Counted from the stretch's first letter, positions 1 to 5,986 are shown. The stretch is 6,338 nucleotides of DNA from JAENVT01 sp031412355 (GCA_031412355.1 JANOCR010000203.1:1-6338), one strand, 5' to 3'. Numbers and translations: made by a program. Notes: generated from the letters alone by a model not told the origin.

Positions 1-358
1 ATTCGGGGAGATCGGAAAGGAACAGCCAGGCGAGCGCGAACATCAGCGCCGGGCCGATGATCCAGTTGAGAACCAGCGAGAACGTCATCGATCGCCGGTC
101 GATCGAATCATCGAGGCGCGGGTAGCGCACCTTGGCGAGCACCGGATACATCATCAGCAACAGTCCGATCGCGATGGGCAGCGAGACGGTGCCGATCTTG
201 ACCTTGTCGAGCCAGTCGTCGAGCTGCGGGATGGCGGCCCCCAGCAGTAGGCCGAGCACTATCGCGGTGCCGATCCACGCCGGCAGGAACCTGTCGAGCA
301 ACGAGAGCCGACGGAGGACGTCGGACTCGGCGACAGGGGCCGATTCGGTGGTCGTCAT
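1..358 (-). CDS. acr3: ACR3-family arsenite efflux permease, N-terminal part (runs off the left edge)
   Basis: This is an inner-membrane carrier that exports arsenite, the last step of arsenate detoxification. Reading the minus strand from the ATG at 358 gives 119 codons that stay open to the window edge. A short hydrophilic N-terminus is followed by hydrophobic segments at about residues 27-45, 57-75 and 91-115. The second segment ends in LMMYPVLAKVRYP (residues 68-80), a hallmark of ACR3 (BASS superfamily) carriers and not of the unrelated ArsB. The conserved transport cysteine of ACR3 in the fourth helix would lie beyond the window, so it cannot be checked. An AAGG about 4 nt before the ATG supports the start. 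It lies 28 nt downstream of arsJ on the same strand, so it is very likely the fourth gene of the ars operon. Some actinobacterial ACR3 proteins carry a C-terminal ArsC domain; whether this one does is unknown. Confidence 0.93.
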   Translation of the reverse strand, partial: MTTTESAPVAESDVLRRLSLLDRFLPAWIGTAIVLGLLLGAAIPQLDDWLDKVKIGTVSLPIAIGLLLMMYPVLAKVRYPRLDDSIDRRSMTFSLVLNWIIGPALMFALAWLFLSDLPE

Positions 359-386
359 GACACCTTGAGATGGTAGGCCACCAAGG

Positions 387-1625
387 TCAATCACCCGCTT
401 CGATCGAGGCGAGCGACACCTTCACGTTCGCCGGAAGCGGTGGAAGGCGCAGGGTAAGAAGCCACGTGGTGACCACGAAGATGGCGGACCCCCACATCGC
501 CGCGTCGAGTCCGCCCCACAGGTAGAGCACACCCGACAGCAAAGTGCCGACCAGCCGACCGGCGGCGTTGGCTGAGTAGTAGAAGCCGACGTCGAGCGCG
601 ACCTCGTCGTCGTCGGAGTAGGCGAGGATCAGGTACGAGTGCAGCGACGAGTTCATCGCGAACACGACGCCGAACACGATCAGCCCGCCGACGACCGCAA
701 CGGTGGTCAGGTCGTCGAAGCCGACAGCGACAGCGATCGCAACGGTGACAGCTGCGAGGATCAGCGCCCACCGCTGCACGGCGTTGATCTCGTCGGTCTC
801 TGCGCCGCCGCGACCGAGCAGGCGCGGGGCGAACGATTGGACGATGCCGTACCCGATCACCCAGACGGCGAGGAAGCCGCCGATCCCCTGATGTGACCAG
901 CCGAGTTCGTCGGCGAGGAACACTGGGAGTGCGACGACGAACCAGATGTCGCGGGAGCCGAACAAGAAGAACCGCGCGGCTGACAGACGGTTGATCGAGT
1001 CCGACTTGGACAAGATCGATCGCAGCGGTGACTTCTTCTTCGACTTACCGATGTCCTCGTTCAAGAAGATGACCAGAACGACAACGGTGATCGCCAGGGC
1101 ACCGGCCATCGCCCATAGCGCGGCGTCGTAGCCGAACCCTGACAGCAGCGCGGCGCCAATGAAGAATCCGACACCTTTGAGCGCGTTCTTCGAGCCGGTC
1201 AGGATCGCGACGAGCTTGAACAGAGCGCCGTCGGCGTTGCCGGCGACGGTCTTGACGGCGCTCTTGGAACTCATCTTGGTGAGGTCCTTGGCGATCCCGG
1301 ACAGCGCTTGCGCGGCCATCACGAACGCAACCACGAACCACTTCTCCCAACTCGGTTGTTCGAACGTCAATGCCACCAATGCAACGACCTGCAGGGCGAG
1401 TCCGGCGACGAGCGTGCGATTGAGGCCACGGCGCGAACCCACCCATCCGCCGAGAAGGTTGGTGAGGATGCCCATGAACTCATACGCGAGGAACAGGAAC
1501 GCGATCGCCACCGGTGAGTAACCGAGTTCGTTGAAGTGCAGCAGGACCAGCATCCGCAACGCGCCGTCGGTGAGGGTGAAGACCCAGTACCCGGCGGTGA
1601 CCAGGACGTAGTTGCGCAGCTTCAC
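387..1625 (-). CDS. arsJ: ArsJ, MFS exporter of 1-arseno-3-phosphoglycerate
   Basis: This is a 412-residue major facilitator protein with about 12 hydrophobic segments and a charged central loop (about residues 191-215, rich in Lys/Ser). The motif-A-like stretch GGWVGSRRGLNR (59-70) and the strongly conserved ArsJ-type segment around QALSGIAKDLTKMSSKS (106-122) identify the family. In ArsJ systems the adjacent dehydrogenase makes the unstable organoarsenical 1-arseno-3-phosphoglycerate and ArsJ exports it, where it hydrolyses to release arsenate outside the cell. The protein has no cysteine at all, which fits an organic substrate better than thiol-captured arsenite. The start is GTG at 1625; its GTGA overlaps the stop of the dehydrogenase gene by 4 nt and no good ribosome-binding site is visible, so translational coupling is likely. 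Recognition rests on family motifs and on the neighbouring dehydrogenase. Confidence 0.93.
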   Translation of the reverse strand: MKLRNYVLVTAGYWVFTLTDGALRMLVLLHFNELGYSPVAIAFLFLAYEFMGILTNLLGGWVGSRRGLNRTLVAGLALQVVALVALTFEQPSWEKWFVVAFVMAAQALSGIAKDLTKMSSKSAVKTVAGNADGALFKLVAILTGSKNALKGVGFFIGAALLSGFGYDAALWAMAGALAITVVVLVIFLNEDIGKSKKKSPLRSILSKSDSINRLSAARFFLFGSRDIWFVVALPVFLADELGWSHQGIGGFLAVWVIGYGIVQSFAPRLLGRGGAETDEINAVQRWALILAAVTVAIAVAVGFDDLTTVAVVGGLIVFGVVFAMNSSLHSYLILAYSDDDEVALDVGFYYSANAAGRLVGTLLSGVLYLWGGLDAAMWGSAIFVVTTWLLTLRLPPLPANVKVSLASIEAGD

Positions 1626-2650
1626 GTGCGGGTTCGGCTGTCGAGCGAGGCGCCGACCTTCGCTGCGAGTTCGGCCAGCCGGTGGACGTAGCCGTACTCG
1701 TTGTCGTACCAGACCAGCAACTTCACCATGCGGCCGTCGACGACCATCGTGGTCGGCCCGTCCACGATCCCGGAGCGGGTGTCGTTGGTGTAGTCGGCCG
1801 ACACCAACGGGCGATCCTCGAAACCCAGGATCCCCCTCAGTTCCGTCTCCGCAGCAGAGCGCAGCTCATCGTTGACCTCCTCGACCGTGACATCGCGATG
1901 CGTCGTGAACACTGCGTCGGTCAGCGAGGCGTTGAGCAGCGGGACGCGGACCGCTAGGCCGTTCAGCTTGCCGGTGAGTTCGGGGTAGATCATCGTGATG
2001 GCGGTTGCCGACCCGGTCGAGGTGGGGATCAGCGAGTTAAGCGCTGAACGGGCGCGCCGCAGATCCTTGTGCGGGGCGTCGACGAGCACTTGGGTGTTGG
2101 TTACGTCATGGATCGTCGTGATCACTCCACGTTCGATGCCGAGCGACTCGTGGAGCACCTTCACGACCGGAGCGAGACAGTTCGTCGTGCACGAGGCGGC
2201 AGTGACGATGCGATGCACGTCCGGGTCGTAGAGGTGGTCGTTGCAACCCATCACGACGTTGAGCACCTCGGCGGCCTGGACCGGAGCGGCAACGACCACC
2301 TTCTGGACGGCACGATCGAAGTACGGCTCGAGCAGGGCGACGCTGCGGAACTTTCCGGAAGACTCGATCACCAGGTCCGCGCCAAACTCGTCCCACGGGA
2401 CTCCGCCGGGTGTGGAATGCGCGGACAACGAGACCGGGTTGCCGTTGATCGTCAGCGACGCTCCGTCGGTCGAAACGGTGCCGTCGAAGCGGCCGTGGAC
2501 GGTGTCGAACTCGAGGAGGTGGGCGGCGGTTGCCGCATCGCCATTCGTCTCGTTGACGTGAACGAGCTGCAGTTCGGGGTGGTGACGCAAGGCCCGGACG
2601 GCGAGGCGCCCCATCCGGCCGAAACCGTTGATGCCGATCCGAGTGGTCAT
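1622..2650 (-). CDS. gapdh (ars-associated): ArsJ-associated glyceraldehyde-3-phosphate dehydrogenase
   Basis: This is a cytosolic 342-residue type I GAPDH of normal length. Visible elements are the nucleotide-binding GINGFGRMGR (6-15), the active-site ASCTTNC with nucleophile Cys154, the partner His181 in TTIHDVTNTQ, and the C-terminal WYDNEYGY (314-321). In arsJ operons this enzyme uses arsenate in place of phosphate and makes 1-arseno-3-phosphoglycerate from glyceraldehyde-3-phosphate, the ArsJ substrate. The cofactor loop reads VNETNGDAA (32-40) where housekeeping enzymes usually have ND; an acidic residue is kept, so NAD use is expected. The ATG at 2650 overlaps the arsR-arsC stop by 4 nt (ATGA) and the gene ends inside the arsJ start. 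A housekeeping glycolytic role is possible but unlikely between arsR-arsC and arsJ. Confidence 0.93.
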   Translation of the reverse strand: MTTRIGINGFGRMGRLAVRALRHHPELQLVHVNETNGDAATAAHLLEFDTVHGRFDGTVSTDGASLTINGNPVSLSAHSTPGGVPWDEFGADLVIESSGKFRSVALLEPYFDRAVQKVVVAAPVQAAEVLNVVMGCNDHLYDPDVHRIVTAASCTTNCLAPVVKVLHESLGIERGVITTIHDVTNTQVLVDAPHKDLRRARSALNSLIPTSTGSATAITMIYPELTGKLNGLAVRVPLLNASLTDAVFTTHRDVTVEEVNDELRSAAETELRGILGFEDRPLVSADYTNDTRSGIVDGPTTMVVDGRMVKLLVWYDNEYGYVHRLAELAAKVGASLDSRTRT

Positions 2651-3312
2651 GCGACGGGTCGGATCGTGCGGATACGGGCGTCGAGGTCGGCAACCACTGC
2701 GTCAAAGGCGGCGGCCGTGCCGGTCTCGACGGGGTCGGGGATCGACCAGTGCCACCACGTCGGGGCAGGTTCGAGCTCTTCGTGTGCACGGTCACACACG
2801 GTCACCACCTGGGCGTCCGGGTCAATCTCGTCGACACGTCGCGGCACTGCGCCGCCTAGATCGAGGCCGGCCCGGCGCGCTGCGGCCACCGCTCCTCGGT
2901 GCACTCGTGCGGCGGGGTGCGTACCGGCCGATTCGGCGGGCTGACCGGTGCGTGCTGTCCACAGCGCCGCTGCGAGCTGTGAGCGGGCCGAGTTGTGGCT
3001 GCACAGGAACAGCAGCTTGCTGTCCGATCGCATCTCCGCGTTAGCGAGCCGTGTAAACGGTGCAAGCACGATGCTCACGTACTTTCGCCTGCGATCGCCC
3101 GCCGAGCCGAACCTGACGATCAGTCCCGCCGCTTCCAAAACGTCGAGATGGTGGGCGAGCAGGTTGGTCGGCAAGCCATGCCGTCGACCGAGCTCCTTCG
3201 GAGAACGGTCGCTGACCGCCAGATCGTCAACGATCGCCAACCGCGCCGGCTCCCCCAGTGCTGCGTGCATGGCGGCTCGCTGCCCGAGGCTCGGCGTCAT
3301 GGCCTGCACCAT
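2647..3312 (-). CDS. arsRC: Fused ArsR repressor and low-molecular-weight arsenate reductase (ArsR-ArsC)
   Basis: This is a 221-residue two-domain protein. Residues about 12-90 form an ArsR/SmtB winged helix, with helix-turn-helix about 37-62 (SPKELGRRHG, LLAHHLDVLEAAGLI) and a wing at about 66-81 (FGSAGDRRRKYVSI). Residues about 98-221 form a phosphatase-like arsenate reductase: P-loop CSHNSARSQ with nucleophile Cys104 and Arg110, Cys173 in VTVCD, and the catalytic Asp-Pro at 193-194. Expected roles are repression of its own operon and reduction of arsenate to arsenite for ACR3. The ArsR half contains no cysteine, so the usual thiol arsenite site is absent. The reductase lacks the second loop cysteine of the thioredoxin-linked S. 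aureus type (Leu180 at that place), which suggests mycothiol/mycoredoxin coupling. The first ATG is chosen because GGAG (3318-3321) lies 5 nt upstream; the in-frame ATG at 3300 is less well placed. ArsR-ArsC fusions are known in other bacteria. Confidence 0.92.
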   Translation of the reverse strand: MVQAMTPSLGQRAAMHAALGEPARLAIVDDLAVSDRSPKELGRRHGLPTNLLAHHLDVLEAAGLIVRFGSAGDRRRKYVSIVLAPFTRLANAEMRSDSKLLFLCSHNSARSQLAAALWTARTGQPAESAGTHPAARVHRGAVAAARRAGLDLGGAVPRRVDEIDPDAQVVTVCDRAHEELEPAPTWWHWSIPDPVETGTAAAFDAVVADLDARIRTIRPVA

Positions 3313-3326
3313 AAACGCTCCGATTC

Positions 3327-3354
3327 AACTGAGTCAATAATTACTGAGTGAGTT
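3327..3354. promoter_or_regulatory. Probable ArsR operator, imperfect 28-bp dyad
   Basis: This is an AT-rich imperfect palindrome just upstream of arsR-arsC. Pairing outward from the centre between 3340 and 3341, 11 of 14 base pairs are complementary, with the core TCAATAATTACTGA at 3334-3347 and outer arms AACT and AGTT. It also contains ACTGAGT twice as a direct repeat (3328-3334 and 3343-3349). Size, symmetry, AT-richness within GC-rich surroundings and position 15 nt before the start codon fit an ArsR-family operator. Binding by the fused ArsR is inference. Confidence 0.65.
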
Positions 3355-3361
3355 TTGTCCA
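3334..3361 (-). promoter_or_regulatory. Candidate ars operon promoter
   Basis: On the minus strand, TGGACA (3361-3356) resembles a -35 box. It is followed after 16 nt by TATTGA (3339-3334), a weak -10 candidate. This would start transcription near 3327 and leave a leader of about 15 nt holding the GGAG of arsR-arsC. The -10 box would lie inside the dyad, so a bound repressor would block the polymerase. The match is weak and the assignment rests mainly on position. Confidence 0.35.
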
Positions 3362-3507
3362 TCCACGCTGAGATCGCCGAGCGATGCGCTTCTCGCTCTT
3401 CGTCATTGGGCGCGTGCCGTGCCGCCCGCTGCGTGTTCTCGCGCCCGTAGTGATTGGTCGGGCGCGTCGTGAGCCACGGGTGGCATGAAAGCGCGCCCAA
3501 CGGTCAC
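3362..3507. other. Non-coding stretch between the ars promoter and the YCII relic
   Basis: I see no convincing gene here. A short open reading frame on the minus strand across 3351-3410 contains NDEEREAHRSAISAWMDKT, vaguely like the N-terminal part of some YCII-type proteins, and runs straight into the ars operator. It could be coding debris. The plus-strand frame leading into the YCII relic opens with a TTG at 3454, with no clear ribosome-binding site. Confidence 0.4.
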
Positions 3508-3675
3508 TGGCGGGAAGCGCCGAGAGATCTCGGCATCATCGATGTCGATAGCCACGAGCGAGCGATCGAGCTTGCTGGCGAGTTGTCAGCAGCGCCCGGG
3601 GCCGGCGGCAATCCGATCCACGAATGGCTGGAAGTGCGGCCGTTTCTCGCTGCGCCGCCGACCGTCACCGAGTGA
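3508..3675 (+). pseudogene. YCII/DGPF-domain protein, C-terminal remnant
   Basis: About 55 codons resemble the last part of YCII-related (DGPF) proteins: REAPRDL, then the strand/helix unit IIDVDSHERAIELAGELSAAP, then HEWLEVRPFL and the terminal TVTE. Full members are usually about 100-140 residues and begin with a hydrophobic strand such as MKYMLL, followed later by a DGPF-like motif; neither is present. The frame is open back to a TTG at 3454, but residues before about 3508 do not look like the family. The function of YCII proteins is poorly known; in actinomycetes they are typically encoded beside ECF42 sigma factors, exactly the arrangement here. The stop codon overlaps the likely old sigma start by 4 nt (GTGA, 3672-3675), so the two were once a coupled pair. 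Family assignment is from motif memory, not a search. Confidence 0.65.
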
Positions 3676-4331
3676 CCGTGCAGGAGGCGCTCATCCGGGC
3701 AGTCTCGGCATGGGAGGAAGCGTTGCCCTCCGATCGCAAAGGCTGGCTGATCACCGTCGCCTGGCGAGCATTCGTTGACTTGGCTCGGTCGGACGCGGCC
3801 GCCCACGGCTCGAAGTGTCAGAGCCACTGCCGATGACTGGGTCAGCTCGGGGTGCGCGCACAGGAAGTAGAGGTACAGCGTGCCGAACCCGGCCGGACGG
3901 GCGGATCGTGCCGCTCGCAAACCAGGACCGGAGCCTGTGGGACAACGAACTCATCGCCGAGGGAGTCGTCATCGAGCACGCCGCGCTCGCACGCCGATGT
4001 GGCGCGTATCGCCGAGACCGACTGGGGCCAGATCGTGGAGTGGTACGAAAAGCTGCTTCATTTCGCCGACACTCCAATCGTCCGGCTCAATCGAGCCGTC
4101 GCCGTCGGCGAGGCGGAGGGCGCTCCCGCAGGATTGGCGGCACTCGCTCACGTCGACGAGCACATCACGCGGCGCGACGCGGTCGCCGCATATCTCCACG
4201 AGAGAAGCGGAGACCTCGAACTCGCTGCCCGCCTCTATGCCGACGCAGCCCACAACGCGCCCAGTCTCGCTGAGCGCGACCATCAGATGCGCCAAGCTGC
4301 GCGACTCAACCAGATACTGCGCGGCCAGTGA
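3672..4331 (+). pseudogene. ECF42-like RNA polymerase sigma factor, degraded and internally rearranged
   Basis: Four blocks of one ECF42-type sigma factor (normally about 400 residues, with a C-terminal TPR-like region) are visible. Block 1 (3672-3803, plus) starts GTG ACC and then jumps to VQEALIRAVSAW and GWLITVAWRAFVDLARSDAA of region 2, so about 30 codons are missing after codon 2. Block 2 (3798-3881) is on the minus strand. Block 3 (3884-3989, plus) reads RTRPDGRIVPLANQDRSLWD and ELIAEGVV. Block 4 (3990-4331, plus, another frame) reads ETDWGQIVEWYEKLL, LNRAVAVGEAEG, AAYLHERSGDLELAARLYA, and ends at TGA 4329-4331. The region-4 helix-turn-helix part (around TTAEIA in relatives) and a segment of roughly 90 codons are gone, and about 16 codons are missing between blocks 3 and 4, with a frameshift. 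No functional sigma factor can be made. The original role was probably a YCII-linked ECF regulon, inferred from the family. Confidence 0.8.
3798..3881 (-). other. Inverted fragment inside the sigma factor relic
   Basis: Read on the minus strand, 28 codons give TLYLYFLCAHPEL, TQSSAVALTLRAVGG, the conserved ECF42 segment that normally follows DD and precedes the LTTAEIA helix-turn-helix. The flanking blocks of the same family lie on the plus strand, before it (region 2, ending at about 3803) and after it (from 3884), in correct family order. An inversion within the gene is therefore the simplest reading. The left junction lies on GCGGCCGC (3795-3802), an 8-bp perfect palindrome. Confidence 0.75.
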
Positions 4332-4344
4332 CCACGGCGGTCAC
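4328..4344. terminator. Hairpin at the end of the sigma relic, possible terminator
   Basis: GTGACC (4328-4333) and GGTCAC (4339-4344) form a perfect 6-bp stem with a 5-nt loop, overlapping the TGA stop of the relic. No T-tract follows on either strand, so this is at best an actinobacterial-type terminator between convergent units; the VOC gene ends at 4401 on the other strand. It could be chance. Confidence 0.3.
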
Positions 4345-4400
4345 AGGGACGTTCGCCTCGTTGCCGACGGGGCCAACGTCATCGCGCTTCGAACCAAGCA

Positions 4401-4790
4401 TCAGCTCGTGCCGAGCGACTGCCAGACCCCCATCAAGTTGCCTTCGCTGTCGGTGAAGTAGGCGGCGACGCCCATCTCACCGACGCGCTGAACCTCGCCA
4501 ACAGCTGCACCGCCGTGGGCGACGATTGCAGAGAGTGCCTTCGTCATGTCGTCGACCTCGATCGTGATGATCGGCTTGCCGATCTGCGCCCCGCGCTGGA
4601 ACATGCCGCCGCCGATGTAGCCGGGCTCGCTGGGCATGCCGCTCTCCTCGGCGGGTCCAGTCTGCACAAAGTTGTAGTCGAACTCCGGCACGGCCTGAAT
4701 GGCCCAGCCGAACACGTCCGAGTAAAATGCTCGGGCCCGGTCGGCGTCGTCGTACGGCACCTCGAAGTGCACCACTCGTCCGGTCATCAT
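4401..4790 (-). CDS. VOC-superfamily (glyoxalase/bleomycin-resistance fold) protein
   Basis: This is a 129-residue single-unit VOC protein. It has two beta-alpha-beta repeats: VVHFEVPYDDADRARAFYSDVFGW (about 6-29) with His8 as the typical first metal ligand, and IITIEVDDMTKALSAIVAHGG (about 74-94), then YFTDSEGNLMGVWQS at the end. VOC proteins include lyases, dioxygenases, glyoxalases and drug-binding proteins, so the substrate cannot be named. It contains no cysteine, so it is not the ArsI C-As lyase even though an ars operon is near. The frame extends further upstream, but AGAAGG (4795-4800) sits just before ATG 4790 (4 nt) and ATG 4787 (7 nt), so one of these is the start; 4787 is equally possible. 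It lies 61 nt downstream of the alcohol dehydrogenase on the same strand, probably in one transcript. Confidence 0.9.
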   Translation of the reverse strand: MMTGRVVHFEVPYDDADRARAFYSDVFGWAIQAVPEFDYNFVQTGPAEESGMPSEPGYIGGGMFQRGAQIGKPIITIEVDDMTKALSAIVAHGGAAVGEVQRVGEMGVAAYFTDSEGNLMGVWQSLGTS

Positions 4791-4851
4791 CCACCCTTCT
4801 CGATGTGAGCTACGGATCCTACGGCATCGCACGCCCCGAGAAGTCGTTCGA

Positions 4852-5937
4852 TCAGTCGGGCGTGACGACGATTCGGCCGACGACGCGACCAGCGCGCAGG
4901 CCATCGAAGATGTCGTTGATCTGCGAGAGGGGAGCGCTGGCAACGGTGGCGGCGACGTGTCCGCGCACAGCGAAATCGACGGCCTCCTGCAGGTCGGCGC
5001 GGGTACCGACATTTGAGCCCCGCACCGTCAGCTCGCCATTGACGACCATGGCGATCGACGAGCGGATCTCGTCGGAGGCGCCGCCCGGCAGGCCGATGTA
5101 GACCGCGGTACCGGCAGGCCGCAGCATCGCCACGGCCTGCTGGAAGGCGATTGGCGCCACGGCTGTGACGAGCGAGGCGTGAACACCACCGACCGCCGCG
5201 CGCACTGCGACGCCGGCGACACCGGAGGAGGCGTCGCTGGCGACTTCGGCGCCGAGCGACCGGGCGAGCGCCAGCTTGTCGGTACCGATGTCGACGGCGA
5301 CGACGCGCAGTCCCATCGCCACCGCGTACTGGACGGCGACGTGGCCGAGCCCCCCGATGCCGAGGATCGCCACCCACTGGCCTGGCCGAGCGCCGGCCCG
5401 CTTCAGCCCTCGGTATGTCGTCACGCCGGCGCACAGGATCGGAGCGATCGCCACCGGATCGACCGTGTCGGGCAGCCGGGCGACGAACGCCGCCGGGGCG
5501 ACCATGTACTCCGCATAGCCACCAGGTTTTGAGTAGCCAGTGGCCTCGGTGAGTGGGCAGATCGTCTCCATCCCGACCAGGCACCACTCGCACACGCCGC
5601 ACGACCAGAACATCCACGGAACACCGACGAGATCGCCGACCGCCACACCGTCTGCCTCCGGCCCAAGGCCGACGACCCGGCCGGTCACCTCGTGCCCGGG
5701 GATCAGCGGAAGATTGGGCGGCGGATCCCAGTCACCGTCGACAGCATGGACGTCGCTGTGGCACACCCCGCAGGCAATCACCTTGATCAGGATCTCGCCC
5801 GGTCCCGGCTCGGGCAACGGCCAGTCCTCGACAGCCAAACGATCGCCGAGCCGACGCAAGACCGCCGCCCGCATCGTGGACGGAAGAGCCATCGGAGTGC
5901 TGGACCGGCCCACCTGCGTGTTGTCGGGAGCTTCCAT
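4852..5937 (-). CDS. Zinc-dependent alcohol dehydrogenase (MDR superfamily)
   Basis: This is a 361-residue cytosolic oxidoreductase of the tetrameric bacterial Zn-ADH type. The N-terminal GroES-like domain has the catalytic zinc ligands Cys59 (in CGVCHSD), His82-Glu83 (GHE) and Cys169, and the structural zinc cluster C-x2-C-x2-C-x7-C (Cys113, 116, 119, 127). The Rossmann domain has GIGGLG (193-198), and Asp216 at the end of the next strand predicts NAD rather than NADP. All catalytic residues seem present, so the gene looks functional; the alcohol or aldehyde used cannot be told. The homology core begins at about Met22 (MRAAVL), so the first 21 residues are an extension. ATG 5937 is kept because AGGGTG lies shortly upstream, while the in-frame ATGs further in lack a good site. 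It is divergent to the LuxR fragment and followed by the VOC gene. Confidence 0.93.
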   Translation of the reverse strand: MEAPDNTQVGRSSTPMALPSTMRAAVLRRLGDRLAVEDWPLPEPGPGEILIKVIACGVCHSDVHAVDGDWDPPPNLPLIPGHEVTGRVVGLGPEADGVAVGDLVGVPWMFWSCGVCEWCLVGMETICPLTEATGYSKPGGYAEYMVAPAAFVARLPDTVDPVAIAPILCAGVTTYRGLKRAGARPGQWVAILGIGGLGHVAVQYAVAMGLRVVAVDIGTDKLALARSLGAEVASDASSGVAGVAVRAAVGGVHASLVTAVAPIAFQQAVAMLRPAGTAVYIGLPGGASDEIRSSIAMVVNGELTVRGSNVGTRADLQEAVDFAVRGHVAATVASAPLSQINDIFDGLRAGRVVGRIVVTPD

Positions 5938-5986
5938 CGGGTCACCCTAGTGACGCGGCCCCTGGTGCGCTCAAGCCGCGGGCGAG

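Noticed and set aside
2069..2944. Long plus-strand open frame of 291 codons opposite the dehydrogenase gene
   Set aside because: It is antisense to a clear GAPDH and the ArsR-ArsC gene; its translation is low-complexity Arg/Gly/Val-rich sequence with no motif, as expected from GC-rich codon bias.
3504..3920. Minus-strand 138-codon open frame as a real gene
   Set aside because: Only its 28 codons at 3798-3881 resemble a protein family, and those belong to the sigma relic; the rest is antisense to the YCII and sigma remnants.
4348..4380. Inverted repeat GACGTT / AACGTC
   Set aside because: Six-base arms with a 21-nt loop and no T-tract; this is common by chance in GC-rich DNA and is not a credible terminator.
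3880..4461. Plus-strand open frame of 193 codons across the sigma relic
   Set aside because: Family motifs in this stretch fall in the two other plus frames; this frame has none and runs past the natural sigma stop.
4401..4790. VOC protein as an ArsI C-As lyase belonging to the arsenic system
   Set aside because: ArsI needs a cysteine pair to bind trivalent organoarsenicals; this protein has no cysteine and is separated from the ars operon by the relic region.
4787..5617. Minus-strand open frame of 276 codons overlapping the alcohol dehydrogenase in another frame
   Set aside because: Its translation is Arg-rich and motif-free, and the overlapping frame encodes a complete Zn-ADH with all ligands.
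5941..5954. Inverted repeat GTCAC-N4-GTGAC just upstream of the alcohol dehydrogenase
   Set aside because: Five-base arms only, overlapping the likely ribosome-binding region; it could be an operator but there is no second copy or known match to support it.
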